Positions 36,560 to 47,885 of a stretch of DNA of 64,000 bases are shown one piece after another; the first letter of the stretch is position 1, and each line of letters starts with the position of its first letter. The position numbers and the translations under genes are program-made. The notes beneath the pieces were generated by a model. That model was not told the origin of the DNA and made no database searches. It saw only the letters and a program-made list of their open reading frames with translations. Source of the stretch: Halisarca cf. caerulea. Lineage: Eukaryota > Porifera > Demospongiae > Chondrillida > Halisarcidae. Where the stretch lies: positions 7,754,979-7,818,978 of the forward strand of contig CAUJGJ010000313.1 in the NCBI GenBank assembly GCA_963170055.1. Direction: 5' to 3'.

Positions 36560-37640
36560 ACATCGGAGGATCACGTATCTTCAGGATTAGCTGTCCCCCG
36601 GACATGGGATCCTAAGGATCACATGTCCCCCTTTAGGATTACGTGTCCCCCTTTAGGATTACGTGTCCCCCTTTAGGATTACGTGTCCCCTTGCCAGAAT
36701 CAGGGCGCCGCATTCTGTGAATGAATTCTCTGGCGAAGCTGGCGTCTGCGTTCTGTTCTATTCCAGTGCTGATATCCTCCAGGAAGGAAGACCTAATGGA
36801 GAACTGTGGTGAAATGGAAAAGAAGCACTGTTCTCCAATCCTGCCACAGCAATCACCTTGGTATATAGGTTGACCGTTCGATGAGGACTGCATGGGTAGA
36901 CTAGCCCCAATCACAGTATCTGTGATTCCCCACCAGCTCAGTATTGTGCCTACTGGGGTAGCCATAACAACAGCCAGACCGGACCTTTTGCTGCTTAACA
37001 GCAAATCAGTCACCCTCTTGGAGCTAACTTTGCCACGGAACTCTGCTGCTAGTTTGGCTAGTGCTCAACTCAGGTAGTTAGGTTACATGATGTGTTTTCT
37101 GTCTTGCCAGGTCACCCCTCACTTATAATTACCTCAAAATTACATTTTGTGTGGAGAGACACTCCTTTCATCCTGACTCAATCAAAGCTAGCCTTATGTA
37201 TATTTACTAGCTGGGATGGTTGCAAGAGCCGGCATAATGTTAATTTGAGAACAATCACAATGTTGAATTTTCAGTCCTGCACTAGTGTTGGTAAAAAGGC
37301 CACTCCAAACTTGGCCCACTGGTTCAACCAGTGTATGGAGTGGTATCATTGTAGCTTCTGTGATGCAGAGGGATCCATTTGTTCATTCATCACTGATGAT
37401 TATATAAATATTATTATGCCTTATGTTAGTCTAAGACTTTTTTTATATAAAAATCTTGTTCTGTAATAAATTGCTTTGTTTTAGACTATAATATATGGGG
37501 AACACCTGTTCCCAAAGAAGACAATCTCTCCTAGGACCATGCGCCCTAGGGGGACACATGGTCCTAGTACATTTTGTCCGGAGGAGATCCTATCCTAGGA
37601 ATGCGTGTCCAGGGGGACACGTGACCCTGTGACAACGTCC
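36560..37640. mobile_element. Composite element with GGATTACGTGTCCCC repeats and an endonuclease-like fragment
   Basis: On the left, a 21-bp unit (TTTAGGATTACGTGTCCCCC) repeats about four times at 36595-36690. On the right, related words appear inverted (GGGGGACACATGGTCCTAG, GGGGGACACGTGACC). Between them, 36892-37077 (+) encodes TTARPDLLLLNSKSVTLLEL, paralleling the fragment in gene A intron 1. It looks like a degenerate transposon just upstream of D3. Confidence 0.5.
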
Positions 37641-37785
37641 TTATAATTATAAAATGGGTCGAGGAATGAAGTTGGCGCGCCTATTGTGCTTAGTTTTTAG
37701 TGTCCTACAAGGTAAGCGTCCACTTCGAAATCACGATTATAATATTTGAATTAATTTCACGTATGAATGGTAGCTGGCATCAGTA

Positions 37786-37997
37786 AGGTAGAGGGCCCTA
37801 ATTCCGAACAGTTGTTAATTCCGAACAGGGTATCTCCTAGCCGACACAGAAAGATCTAAGTTTTATTCTTCTACAGCTGTTATGTCCTGTATTAGTACTA
37901 AGAAATGCTAGGCTAAAATTCCCCCAAGTGTCGTTCCTGGGCTCAGGAAAAGCGGTGTTCGGAATTAACAACTGTTCGAAGTTAGCGACTTCTACCT
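37786..37997. mobile_element. 212-bp MITE with TA duplication at the D3 Ig acceptor
   Basis: Termini AGGTAGA and TCTACCT, with inverted repeats of about 43 bp that include AACAGTTGTTAATTCCGAAC. TA lies at both sides (37784-37785 and 37998-37999). D4 has CATCAGTAGTTTTCAACC uninterrupted; D3 has the element between CATCAGTA and TAGTTTTCAACC, so the empty site is known. The right TA plus the next G recreates an AG acceptor. Confidence 0.92.
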
Positions 37998-39189
37998 TAG
38001 TTTTCAACCTACCTCCAAACGCTTTTCTACTGGAAGGAGGAAAAGCCACGTTTACCTACGGTCCTGAAGTGAATGAAGGCTCCTTCCCGCTATATTTTGA
38101 CCAGTCTGACCAGTTATATAACGCTTGGCCTGTTCTGATTACTGAAGTCTGTTGAATAGCGTAGATCTAACAGGACCGTTTTGGAGTCCTGATAGGACGC
38201 GGGTGCTCATCACTGGAATACGCAATATTCTATTTAAACTTAGCTGCATTAGAGTATGAGACAAGATGTGGTGATAACTGATCACGGGCACCACTGTCTA
38301 CTTGCTTGATAATGTACAAAATGTGTTGCCAGATTCTCTCGGTGTACAACCATGATTGATAATACCTACAGTAGTATGATGTAGTTGAATGTTACCTCAA
38401 CCCAAGCCGTCCACTCACTATCTGTTCCGGAATGAGTATCGTCACTGCATATTATGCACCAGTACTGGATGGCTGTGTATGCAATATACTCTGCGGTTTG
38501 GGTTGCATGTTCTCACATGGTTTTCTCTTCCCAAGATCCCAATATGCAGTTTCCTATAAGCTATCATGTTTAGTTTGTTTATCATCTCAGCATATTAAAT
38601 GTGATGTGTCTTTCTTCCACTTGCAGTCGCTAGTTCGCCCACTCCCACACCAGACAACCAACCCGTCATCACTGGTATAATTGTATGTGGAATAGTAGAT
38701 TGTATCCTCCTCCTCCTCATTCTCATCAATCTCTGTGTCATGGGCTGCTGTGTGAAGTACTGGAGGACAAGTGAGACTCAGTGCAAATGCATTCCATTTT
38801 CTGTGGGTACAGATTAGTAATGAATTGCCCTTTGTTCATAACATGAGTGCACGGCATGTTTTTGTTTCAGTTGCACTAATGGCTACCATACTTGTGCAGG
38901 ATAATATAGTATAAAACATGCAGACAGCCAATATCATATACGATCAATACGTGGGGGATGGATAAGGGAATTCTGTTCATTTCAGAGACTATGATCCCAG
39001 TACATTATACAACTATGATACAGTTACTGTAGTGGTGCTTGAGTTTTCTATAGTGTATCAGTAAAGCCTCTCTAATGGACACCTTTGACATTTAGTCATC
39101 TCCTTCAGCAGGACACCTTAGTTTGCTCTGTCCCATTTCAAATAGCCATAAGTGCGTTACGAAAGGCCCTACATGAGACCTTGAGTAAT

Positions 39190-39388
39190 AGTACAGTGAA
39201 ACCTCTCCAGGCTAAACTAAGCCCTCTGTAATCTGGAACCCTATCTAAACTGGACGTGTTTCTTAAGTCTTGCTCTCTATACCTGCTGTTACTTACAATA
39301 ATAGAACCTCTCTAACCCGAAAACTTCTCTAAACCAAACCTCTTCTTTGGTCCCAAGTGTATCCAGTTTAGAGAGGTTATACTGTATT
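39190..39388. mobile_element. Foldback MITE, AACCTCTCTAAAC family, in D3
   Basis: Begins TACAGTGAAACCTCTCCAGG and ends CCAGTTTAGAGAGGTTATAC(TGTA). In the TM-to-tail intron; D4 has the same element at 49258-49445. Confidence 0.8.
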
Positions 39389-39744
39389 ATGTTTTGGCCT
39401 GGCTTGCTGCATGTACACAGGAAACAGATCAAAGTATGTAAAATTGTGGGTGAGAGTTCACTGTTAAAAACTGTTTATTATGGAAAATGTACTTCTGACA
39501 CCTACATGCAGGAAGAGGTGGCAAAACACTGAACAGGGGAATTAGGGAAGATTGTACTTATGATGAAGTGCAGATGAATTCTGAAGCACTCAGAAATATG
39601 CCGTTAGACTCAAACCCTGCGTATCAGCCCATGACCATTGAGCCTTCAGTCACTGATCCAACTTATGAGGAAATGGAGACTAAACTGCAGCTGACAGCTA
39701 ATCCTGCTTATGAGCCCATTGGACTACCACTAAAGAGTCAATAG

Positions 39745-40983
39745 AATCCTTAGGCTGTTTTTTTCAAACTTATGAATTCTTTTATCCAATTCCAGAATCA
39801 ATTCATGGCTTCTAAACTTGAGTGGCTATGATGGTTAATAATATTAGTTTCTCCTTTATTATAATATATTGCATATGTGCGTACAATAATATATTACATG
39901 TTTATTAAGTATGGCAGGTATAGATTGAGATGTACTTTATATATAATGCTTGTAACTATCTGGCTGGAATGTGACCACACTCACGCCCATTTGATGGGAC
40001 AAATGTACTGCAGTAGTTTTGAATTATTGGATCTTAAGATAGTTATCTATAGTTATCAAGATGGCGGCGCCATATGGTGGTGAGAAATGAGGAGGCGTGA
40101 TGCGTAATTGTAGAAATGTTCATAGACAGTCCGATTATCATTAGAATGGGGAGAGAAGATGTTCCAGAGGTATATGAAGACTTTGAGGAGTTTGGGGATG
40201 ATTTAGAAGAAGAGATGACTTTTGGCGACTTGGTGGATTACCAGCTGCCCCAATTGAACCCATTTGCAATTTGCGAGTTTAAAGGCACAAGCTGGTGGAG
40301 CCTTTCCTCTTGGCCCTGCCAGAGCAGAGTAGAAAGCTGCAGCATTTGTTTTGCTCCTACAGCCTGCAGCACCAATTGTTATCGGGAACTCTGTGACCTG
40401 GGTGTTTAAACCCCATATCAGGCTCTCTTATTACCATACATGATTCTTGTAATGGTTCTTTAATTAGCAATAATGGTGTTCTCTCTTGCTTATTGTGCAT
40501 GGATGTATACTTTGTAATGTGGTTCAAAATCCATTCAGTGCTATGACAATATGATGTTATTTGATATATACGTACATCTGTCTGTACATGTAATGTCACT
40601 CTTCAATCACCACTGCATGGCCAATTGGATCCGATTTCTTATTGGCCTCACTATTTTATTGAGTCAGTGTTTGATAGGTGTTTTGTCCACAAACAAGCCA
40701 CCGGCCAGTTCTCATGACGAGTGCGGTCAGACTTCTTATTATGTTCCTTTCCTGTTGCATGTACAAGTATATTGACGCTACTCGTGCACCCAGTACAGCT
40801 CTCACATTCAAGTCTTATAACCATGCGTGCACTATTGCTACTCACATTACAAATTAGTGCGTAACGCACACCAGAGGGGAAAATCCCTTACGTCTTCCGG
40901 TTCCAATCTTTCTCGAGGTCATAGACGTCGACTATACGGGTAGACTATACCGCGTTCTCCGAGGGTGTATGGTGCGACGCGAT
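39745..40983. other. Region between D3 and E with an unidentified ORF and E upstream DNA
   Basis: Apart from the ORF at 40116-40409, it contains sequence duplicated before gene F (50041-51000), including CCATTTGATGGGACAAATG, AAGATGGCGGCGCCATATGG and CACACCAGAGGGGAAAATCC. The last, about 110 bp before the E start, may include the shared promoter. Confidence 0.55.
40116..40409 (+). pseudogene. Unidentified acidic ORF, copy 1
   Basis: About 97 codons starting MFIDSPIII, with an acidic stretch (FEEFGDDLEEEMTFGD) and DYQLPQLNPF. In another frame the following DNA reads GGAFPLGPARAE, stop, KAAAFVLLLQPAAPIVIGNS, which looks protein-like, so the original frame was probably longer and has been shifted. 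I do not recognise the family. It may be a degenerate retrocopy of a cellular gene. The second copy is at 50180-50389. Confidence 0.45.
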
Positions 40984-42655
40984 ATGTTTCAGCTGCTGTT
41001 TTGTTTTAGTCTCCTTTCAATATTTCGAGGTTAGTGATTGCATAACTGACACGTGTCGCTGGCAAACCATGGGCAGACTAGCAGGTCTGAACTATTTTGA
41101 GTGATGGCCCCGACCGTACTCAAGTAAAAATGATGTATAAAATTTACGGTAATACCACCTGCAATGAATTGTTGTACCTTCCTCCGTACAGCACAATCGA
41201 TTACCTTTCTAGTCCTGCCATCAAGTGAGGAAGTAGCGGAAGGGTGCAATGCTACGTTTGAGTGCGCAGCGAGAAATGGTTCTCGACCTGTTCTAGTTTC
41301 TTGGCGTTTAAGGAGAGGACATCAACAGATAAGCACTATTTCCGGCAGTAAATCTGTAGAAGGAACAGGAGGAGCGATTATTGGACCGAACAACAGATCT
41401 CCGTTAACTCTAACTTCAGTTTCAAGGTCTTTAAACGGGATCACAGTGTCCTGCTTAGCAAGAATTAATATTGCTGTGAGCCAAGAACAGACTGGTCTAT
41501 TAGCTACGTTGAATGTGACCTGTGAGTTTATAGTTTGTATTACAGTATAACTATTCGATCCTCGCGCGAGTATATATCCCTGTGTATTGACCATTATTGT
41601 GCAAATCAGATTAATACAGTAGAACTTGGATAGTAAGTACCCTCAAGGGAAGGAAAAATAAGTACTCACTATCAGAGGTACTTACTATCCAAGGTACTCT
41701 CAATGGTATTGCATGAAGTAGGGACAGAGCAATGAGTACTCACTATCCAGGAGTACTTACTAACCCAGGTACTTACTAACAGAGTTTGACTGTAATGATA
41801 AAAATGAAAGACCTCGGACACAGGGTTACCCTTAGCGCTTGGTTTGGTGATTGCCAAATATGCACTATAGAGGGGCCCTGGCAAGGCAGGGAAAAAGACA
41901 ACTTGGTAACCAGGCCTAGGACACAGGGTTCATGAGTGAAAAACCTAAAGAATATTGGACCAGGTGTAGACTGCTCCCCTGGCAAGGCCAGAGGAGACAA
42001 CATTTCAAATATTAACAAAACTGTTCAAACAATAGGATGGCAGCGGTGCACGTTTGCAGTGGGTTCTCCCAAAGTCAACACCACCGTCCTCTGCGTTTCT
42101 ATATATCTTGCTTAAAATGTTGGCCCAACTCCCGGTCACCGCTCAACATGCATCTTTCTACTCATTGGTCATGGCATTCATCATCGTCATTTTTCTCCGT
42201 ACTTCATACTCAACACCATGGGGTGGTAGCCATCCTAGTCATGTATATCATCCATAGCTTTATAGATTGGTAATAAAATAAATAGCTACCTTGATTTTAT
42301 GCTAAGTAAGTGACAGTCACTACGTAATTAATGTGTGGTGTTTATGTGCATTTACAGTTTTCCTCCTGTTTGAGAATAATTGTACTTCAAAAATTAGTGC
42401 ATAATATAATATTTGCCTTGAAGTTCATCCATATGAATTGATGCAATGCCATAATATAATAATGATAATATTATATATTAATTCTTTGAAGTGAGTCGTA
42501 AGTTTGCCAGCCCCTATGTCATATCATAGATACTAGTTCTAGTATCTATGATGATATATATTATGTACTAGTGTACATGTGTGCATGCATGGTGCCATTG
42601 CATGACTTCACCTGCATGTTTATGCTTAATAATTTTTTTGGTATGTGTTTGTGTG

Positions 42656-42703
<48 letters not shown>

Positions 42704-44922
42704 TGTATGTGGTGTGCTCATGCATGTACATTTGTGTAATATGTACATATTAACTGTGTATAATATATATATTGTCAAAATAATTCTCATTTTGCAGTGA
42801 ATATGATTGTTCAATACTCCATAATCCCTTCTAGTCCCGCCAAATGCACCACGAACATTAAACCTGTCCTACATCTCACCATCCTCAGTAGATGTGACAT
42901 GGAGTACACCCTCAGATGTTGGAAACCCTCCTGACCCTCTCACCTACACTGTCACCCTCACCAACATCACAGATGGCACTGTCCTACAGTACACCCTCCC
43001 CTCCACACAGATCACCCTCTCCAATCTCCTACCAGGTGTACAGTACAATGTATCAGTGTATGCTAAGAACTCTGTAGCAAGTGGACCACCTGTGACGGGA
43101 GTGTTCAGGACCAATAACAGTGGTGAGCTTGACTGTTACACCAAGTGACCCACTACTCTCATTGAAACTTAAAGAGTCAATTTTGAATTAATATTTTAAT
43201 TCATGCATAATAATTATACTATTATTCTCTTTGTACTTCAGTACCAATTATTAAACAAGTTACCTTCTCCACGGAACAATCAAGACTGTTTGTAAATATC
43301 ATCCTGGTAACGAATGGGGGACTTCCCATATCAGCATATCATGTAAATAAGTTCCTTCAATTTTATTACTTCAAAGTTATGATATGATATTATGTTCATT
43401 CCTATACCATGCAGACACTCCTGTTTAGCTCTACCTTGTATGCTTGTATGGTACCAGATAAACTACCTCTGAGGCTTTGGAATGCAGTGCAACTTTTATT
43501 GGCTCCCCATATACATGTGTATTACACTACCTATACTAATGACATCTTTGCATTGAATAGGATGCACATTTTGACCAATGTCATAAATTTATGGCTTTAA
43601 TTTTTTTTTTTAAAGAAAGCTACCTTCGAAGGAGGTCTTCATAGCATGTAATTATGTACTGTTATTATCCGTAATATGTCAAAATATTATGTTGCATGTT
43701 CTTTAGATTAAATTATGCTAATGATTTTTATAATATTATAATTATATCATTAATTGTCACTGTGTAATTATCTCTTTATATGCACATGCAATATGCACAG
43801 CATGTACTATGATTATACCTACTGCAATGCTTAGATCACCTTCGATGGTCAAACTACTACTTTCCCAAGCACTAGTGGAGCTAACCAGTTTGGAGTGAGG
43901 CTGGAATTAATTGGGGTATTGCTTAAAGAAGGGGACACATTCGCACTTTCAGCTCAAGTTGAAAATGAATTGGGAAACAGCTCGCAAATAAACTCTTCAC
44001 TTGTGGTGATAAGTGAGTTTCTTGCTCTGAGTCAACTGTACAGTATTTGTATGTACTGCTGTCACAGTGATACTATTTGAATGGACATGCATGATCGAAT
44101 GCTTAAATTTTCTCACACCAAATACACCATAATAGAAATTTATACAGGTATGTGCATGTGAAAGATCTAGAGTGAGAGAGAGGGAAAGGAAATATGAAGG
44201 ATGCTATATCCATACATTGTCAAACAAAATTAATACATAATATATATATATATTATATTGCATGAGGAAATTTGATTCTATTGTTTCTCGTGCAGATGCC
44301 CCAAATGTGGAGACAATAGTAGTTCCTGTACTCTCTGCAAGTGTTGGTTTATTTGGAGCTCTCACTCTCACAGCCATAGTTGCCGCTGTCATTGTTGGTG
44401 TGTTCACGTGTGTTTGTAGGAATAAGAAGAGTGAAGGTAGATAATTGGTCAATATAATATTATAATTATACCATGCATATAACTGCTGACAGGTAATAAT
44501 TCTGAGTAAAATTAATGTTTACAGATATCACTGAAGACAGCCTAGCTCCACCTTATGACAGTCCAGTTGAGTTGAAAGATGTTCACAAGAAGGAATCACA
44601 GGACCAAGAGAGGGGCTTACAACCTACTTTAGAACCAAACCCTTCCTACGAGCCATTAGAAGTGTGTATGCGTGCACTTGAAGTAAAAGATGCTCACAAG
44701 AATAATAATAGGATACCTGGTACAGAGATACCAGACTCTGCTCTGAACATGCAACCAAACCCTTCCTATGAACCGTTAGAAGTGTGCGAGAATGCAGTTA
44801 AAGTAAATGATGCTCACAAAAAGAATTGTGTACCAGAGGAACAAGAGACAAGTGTAGATACTAAAATGCAACCAAATCCTTCGTATGAACCTTTGAAAGT
44901 GTATGAACCAAATTATCTATGA
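40984..44922 (+). CDS. Gene E: intact type-2 Ig-FN3-FN3 transmembrane receptor
   Basis: Seven exons, 493 codons: 40984-41029, 41192-41521, 42835-43122, 43242-43342, 43835-44012, 44296-44436, 44525-44922. Signal peptide MFQLLFCFSLLSIFRG (own exon), an Ig domain (residues 16-125, TFEC and VSCLA cysteines, VSWRLRR tryptophan), FN3-1 (126-221, DVTWSTPSD, GVQYNVSVYAKN), FN3-2 split over two exons (222-314), a TM helix (about 325-352, LFGALTLTAIVAAVIVG) with a basic RNKK stop, and a tail of about 132 residues. The tail carries PPYDSPVEL, three NPSYEPL modules and YEPNYL. NPxY binds PTB domains and YxxL can bind SH2 domains in known receptors. The second and third modules come from a tandem duplication of EVC..ALEVKDAHK. 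Located behind D3. It is probably a surface recognition or adhesion receptor; the ligand is unknown. Confidence 0.88.
41617..41794. mobile_element. Foldback MITE in gene E intron 2
   Basis: Starts TACAGTAGAACTTGGATAGT and ends TACTAACAGAGTTTGACTGTA. ACTTACTATCC and AGTACTCACTATC words recur inside. Confidence 0.7.
42655..42695 (+). repeat. (GT)n run in gene E Ig-to-FN3 intron
   Basis: About 40 bp of GT about 140 bp before the FN3-1 exon. It corresponds in position to the longer tract in gene F. Confidence 0.9.
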
Positions 44923-46245
44923 TACAATATAATATTATTACTGCATGCATTGATCAATGGAGTATGCCAATGTTAATTTTCTGTCATGTCTTCCTATAAT
45001 AGCTGGGATCCATTTGCTTTGTTGTAGAGTACGGAGGTACTCCATATGGAGATATAGATATAACAAGGGATGATGTGGAAACAAAATGGCAGTAATTATA
45101 CAAACTTTTAAGTAGCACAGTGAAACCTCTATATTAAGGACACCATTGGGACCACCATTGACTGTCCTGTTTATGGAGGTGTCCTTGTTTGAGAGCTTTA
45201 GTACATATGTACACATGTCAATGCAAGGGATGTCAAATGGGGCAGAGCAGTGGTGACCTGTTAATGGAGGTGGCTACATTTTTTGGGTGCAATTCACTAT
45301 ACAGTACAAGTGCTAAAGGTGCCTTGTGATACACTTTTTGTCATACATATCATTGCATGGCGCTTCAGAAAGTTATTCTGTGTACTATGTGGAGATGCCA
45401 TTATTTTGGCGGGTTTGAATGTACACATGTACATGCATGCATGTTAATATGAGGGATCTCAAATGGGGCATGCAGAGCAACGACATCCGGTAGAGAAGGT
45501 ACATGGCTGCATGTCGGGGGTGTCATTTAACAGAGGTTTCACTGTTAACTCAATTTTATGTACACTAGACTAAGTACTGTTTTTAAGTTGAAAATATTAT
45601 ATATATGTACGCCTACATATATATAATTATATATACACACATTGTATCTTGTATGGATATCTACTTACAATTGAACTCCTGTACACTCTCTGATTCCTTT
45701 ATCAGACTGGAAACGACCAATGACGAATGACTAGTGGAAAGTACCTGCATAAAAATGTAGTATACGGTCAGACCTCAATTATCTGCACCAATCCGTTCTG
45801 GATGAATAATATTATGTGGATAAATGAGGGAGCAGTAGTAAGTGTACAGTAGGATTATTGCAGATTGTGTCAATAGAAACTTCTGCTTCCGGAAGGTTAG
45901 AAAAGTGGATATCTAAGGTACAGATAAGTGAGTTCTCATTGTACACATAGTTCATACCATACTTAGTTAGCCTAGATGTGAACAATAATAATGAAAAATA
46001 AGCTTATATAACTAACCTACCTAACAAGAGGACCACATGCATGTGATATAGGTCCTATCTGCAACAGTGGTGAAGATTGCCTGAATGGGTGAAGTTTACA
46101 TATCCATGTGATTCACCTTTAATTGGGAAAATCCACATTAATTCCTCCCATTGTATATATATATATAGATAGATAGATAGATATAGATATAGATATATAT
46201 ACACAATGTAATTCTTTTAAGACATGTACAAGGAACCATGCTACA
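44923..46245. other. Gene E downstream flank with foldback elements
   Basis: An element of about 430 bp runs from CACAGTGAAACCTCTATATT (45118) to TAACAGAGGTTTCACTGTT (about 45546), with GTGTCCT/AGGACAC words. A second at about 45758-45945 starts ACGGTCAGACCTCAATTATC and ends with GAGTTCTCATTGTA. An (AT/AG)n tract lies at 46155-46200. No gene was found. Confidence 0.6.
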
Positions 46246-47330
46246 GTACCTGTAGTAACTGATGGGGGAAGTCCCATTTTGAGATGTCATCTGAGTTCCT
46301 TTAATTTTGTACTTCAAAGTATTCACAATGTATTCACTTCCTTTGCACTAGACACTCCCTGTCTGCCTGTAAGTACTCTTCAATACATACCAGACAAACG
46401 TCCAGTGCATGTTGGAATACACATGGTTCTCTAGTTTGCCTGCACTAGATGTTCAGCCTATCTATGTATATAGGCAACTGAACAAGCCCATGGACAGTAT
46501 GTGCATACTACTAGTGGTATTTACACTTTCTAGCTAAATATAATAATATAGCTGTAACACTTTAATTGGGTAATTATGATATTATAATAGTTTATGACCC
46601 GAATTCACTGTAATAATTATCCATGCATGAAATACATCTATGTAAAATCTTTTGTGCTGTTTGTTAGAGGTACAGTACAATGAATTCGCCACAATTTGTT
46701 TTGAAATATTTTGGGTGGATTACTGAGTTTAGCAGATTATCTGAATCAATATTATTTGCAGCCTTTTCAATCAATTCATGTACAAAATTGATCGATGGCA
46801 TGCAGATAAAAGGGTTTGTCGTATGTAGTGGTGGCAGATTAATGAGAACTCACTGTATTGCATTTGTCTGATATGTCTGTGTATACTTTATACTGTAGAG
46901 TTATACTATTATTATTATACAAACTATATATATTATATAAGTATATTGCTATTATATATGCATATATGAATTGGCTGCATGTGTGTTAATCTTATACCTG
47001 CACCAACAGGTGACTTTCAATGGTCAAACAACCACTCACAACAGTAAAAATGGAACAAACCAAATAGAAATCAGTTTGGATCTGAGTATAGTTGTGTTGG
47101 CAGGAGGGGAAGTATTTGCACTTTCAACTCAAGTCGAAAATGAGTTAGGAAACAGTACTGAAGTCAACTCTACACTTGTGGTGATAAGTGAGTTTCTTCC
47201 TATGCATGCAAGTATACCTGTGTCCGTACATTCACCGTATGTACCTATATATGTACATACATTTTACATACATATTTAGAGGCCCAATTGAAGAACACAC
47301 GATGCCTTCTTATGAGAATTCAGTCGAGAT
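46246..47330 (+). pseudogene. Relic type-2 gene: FN3-2 and tail pieces
   Basis: A degraded FN3-2 first-half exon (46246-46292, GTAACTGATGGGGGAAGTCC) is followed by a perfectly open second-half exon with acceptor and donor (47010-47187: VTFNGQTTTHNSKNGTNQIE, ending STLVVI) of the usual 178 bp, then a tail-start remnant (about 47280-47330, PSYENSVE). No Ig, FN3-1 or TM exon was found. Its second-half exon is the most divergent in the array (THNSKNGTNQIE against TFPSTSGANQFG), so it is an old copy. Confidence 0.75.
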
Positions 47331-47370
47331 ACTTACGATATCTTATTTAGTTTTTGGTGTCTTGCATGAC

Positions 47371-47613
47371 CAGGCCCTTAGGCAGAAATTTGTCAGAGGG
47401 GGGGTTCTTTTCCCAGATGCATGTGGGCATACATATAAATTTGTTTCAAACTGAAAAGTATATACAACCTTTGGTTTACTAATTAGTGTTTTTACGTAGA
47501 GGATTGTGCTTATCAGGTAGGTTACAGACACAGAATAGGTGTACTTCTCTACCAGAAATTTCTAAGTTTCCTATGAAAGGGAGGTTCTTCCAACCCCCCT
47601 GCCTACGGGCCTG
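47371..47613. mobile_element. 243-bp hAT-like MITE upstream of D4
   Basis: Termini CAGGCCCTTAGGCAG and CTGCCTACGGGCCTG are inverted copies, with GGGGGGTTCTT and AGGTTCTTCC inside. The D3 region has GCATGACATTGTGG uninterrupted, which marks the empty site. ATGAC/ATGGC at the two borders may be the target duplication. Confidence 0.8.
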
Positions 47614-47640
47614 ATGGCACTGTGGTTTACATACTACTGT

Positions 47641-47850
47641 ACAGTGAAACCTCCTTTTAAAACCAACCCCTCTAGTTGTAGTCGGGAACACAGTAAACTG
47701 GAGATACGTTATCAAGTCCTGTTCTCTATACTTGCTGCACATATAGAACCCCCATAATCCAGAAACCTCTCTATATAAACTGAACACTAAGCCTTTCTTT
47801 GGTCCCAAGGGAGTTCGGTTTTTATATGGAGAATTTACACTGTATAATAA
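47641..47850. mobile_element. Foldback MITE upstream of D4
   Basis: TACAGTGAAACCTCCTTTT at the left, GGAGAATTTACACTGTATA at the right. It is the same insertion as 36357-36530 upstream of D3 and was carried along by the segmental duplication. Confidence 0.75.
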
Positions 47851-47885
47851 TATTTTGCATTTAAGAGCAAATGACGTCATATACA

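Larger units (their letters stand above)
37654..39744 (+). pseudogene. D3: type-3 short receptor, Ig broken, MITE at its acceptor
   Basis: Signal exon 37654-37711 (MGRGMKLARLLCLVFSVLQ), Ig exon from 38001, TM exon 38627-38770, tail exon 39512-39744. The Ig reads VFNLPPNAF, GGKATFTYGPEVNEGSFPL (Cys changed to Tyr) and QLYNAWPV, then stops at TGA 38153-38155. One frame over, the missing half continues (LLNSVDLTGPFWSPDRT), so a small indel has cut the domain. The TM exon and the tail (CTYDEV, NPAYQPM, DPTYEEM, NPAYEPI, ending LKSQ) are intact. A 212-bp MITE (37786-37997) sits at the Ig acceptor. The copy D4 shares the Ig lesion, so it predates the D3/D4 duplication. Confidence 0.75.

Noticed and set aside
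44525..44922. ITIM motifs in type-2 tails
   Set aside because: NPSYEPL has Pro at -2 relative to Tyr, while the ITIM consensus needs I/V/L/S there. I call them NPxY/YxxL sites instead.
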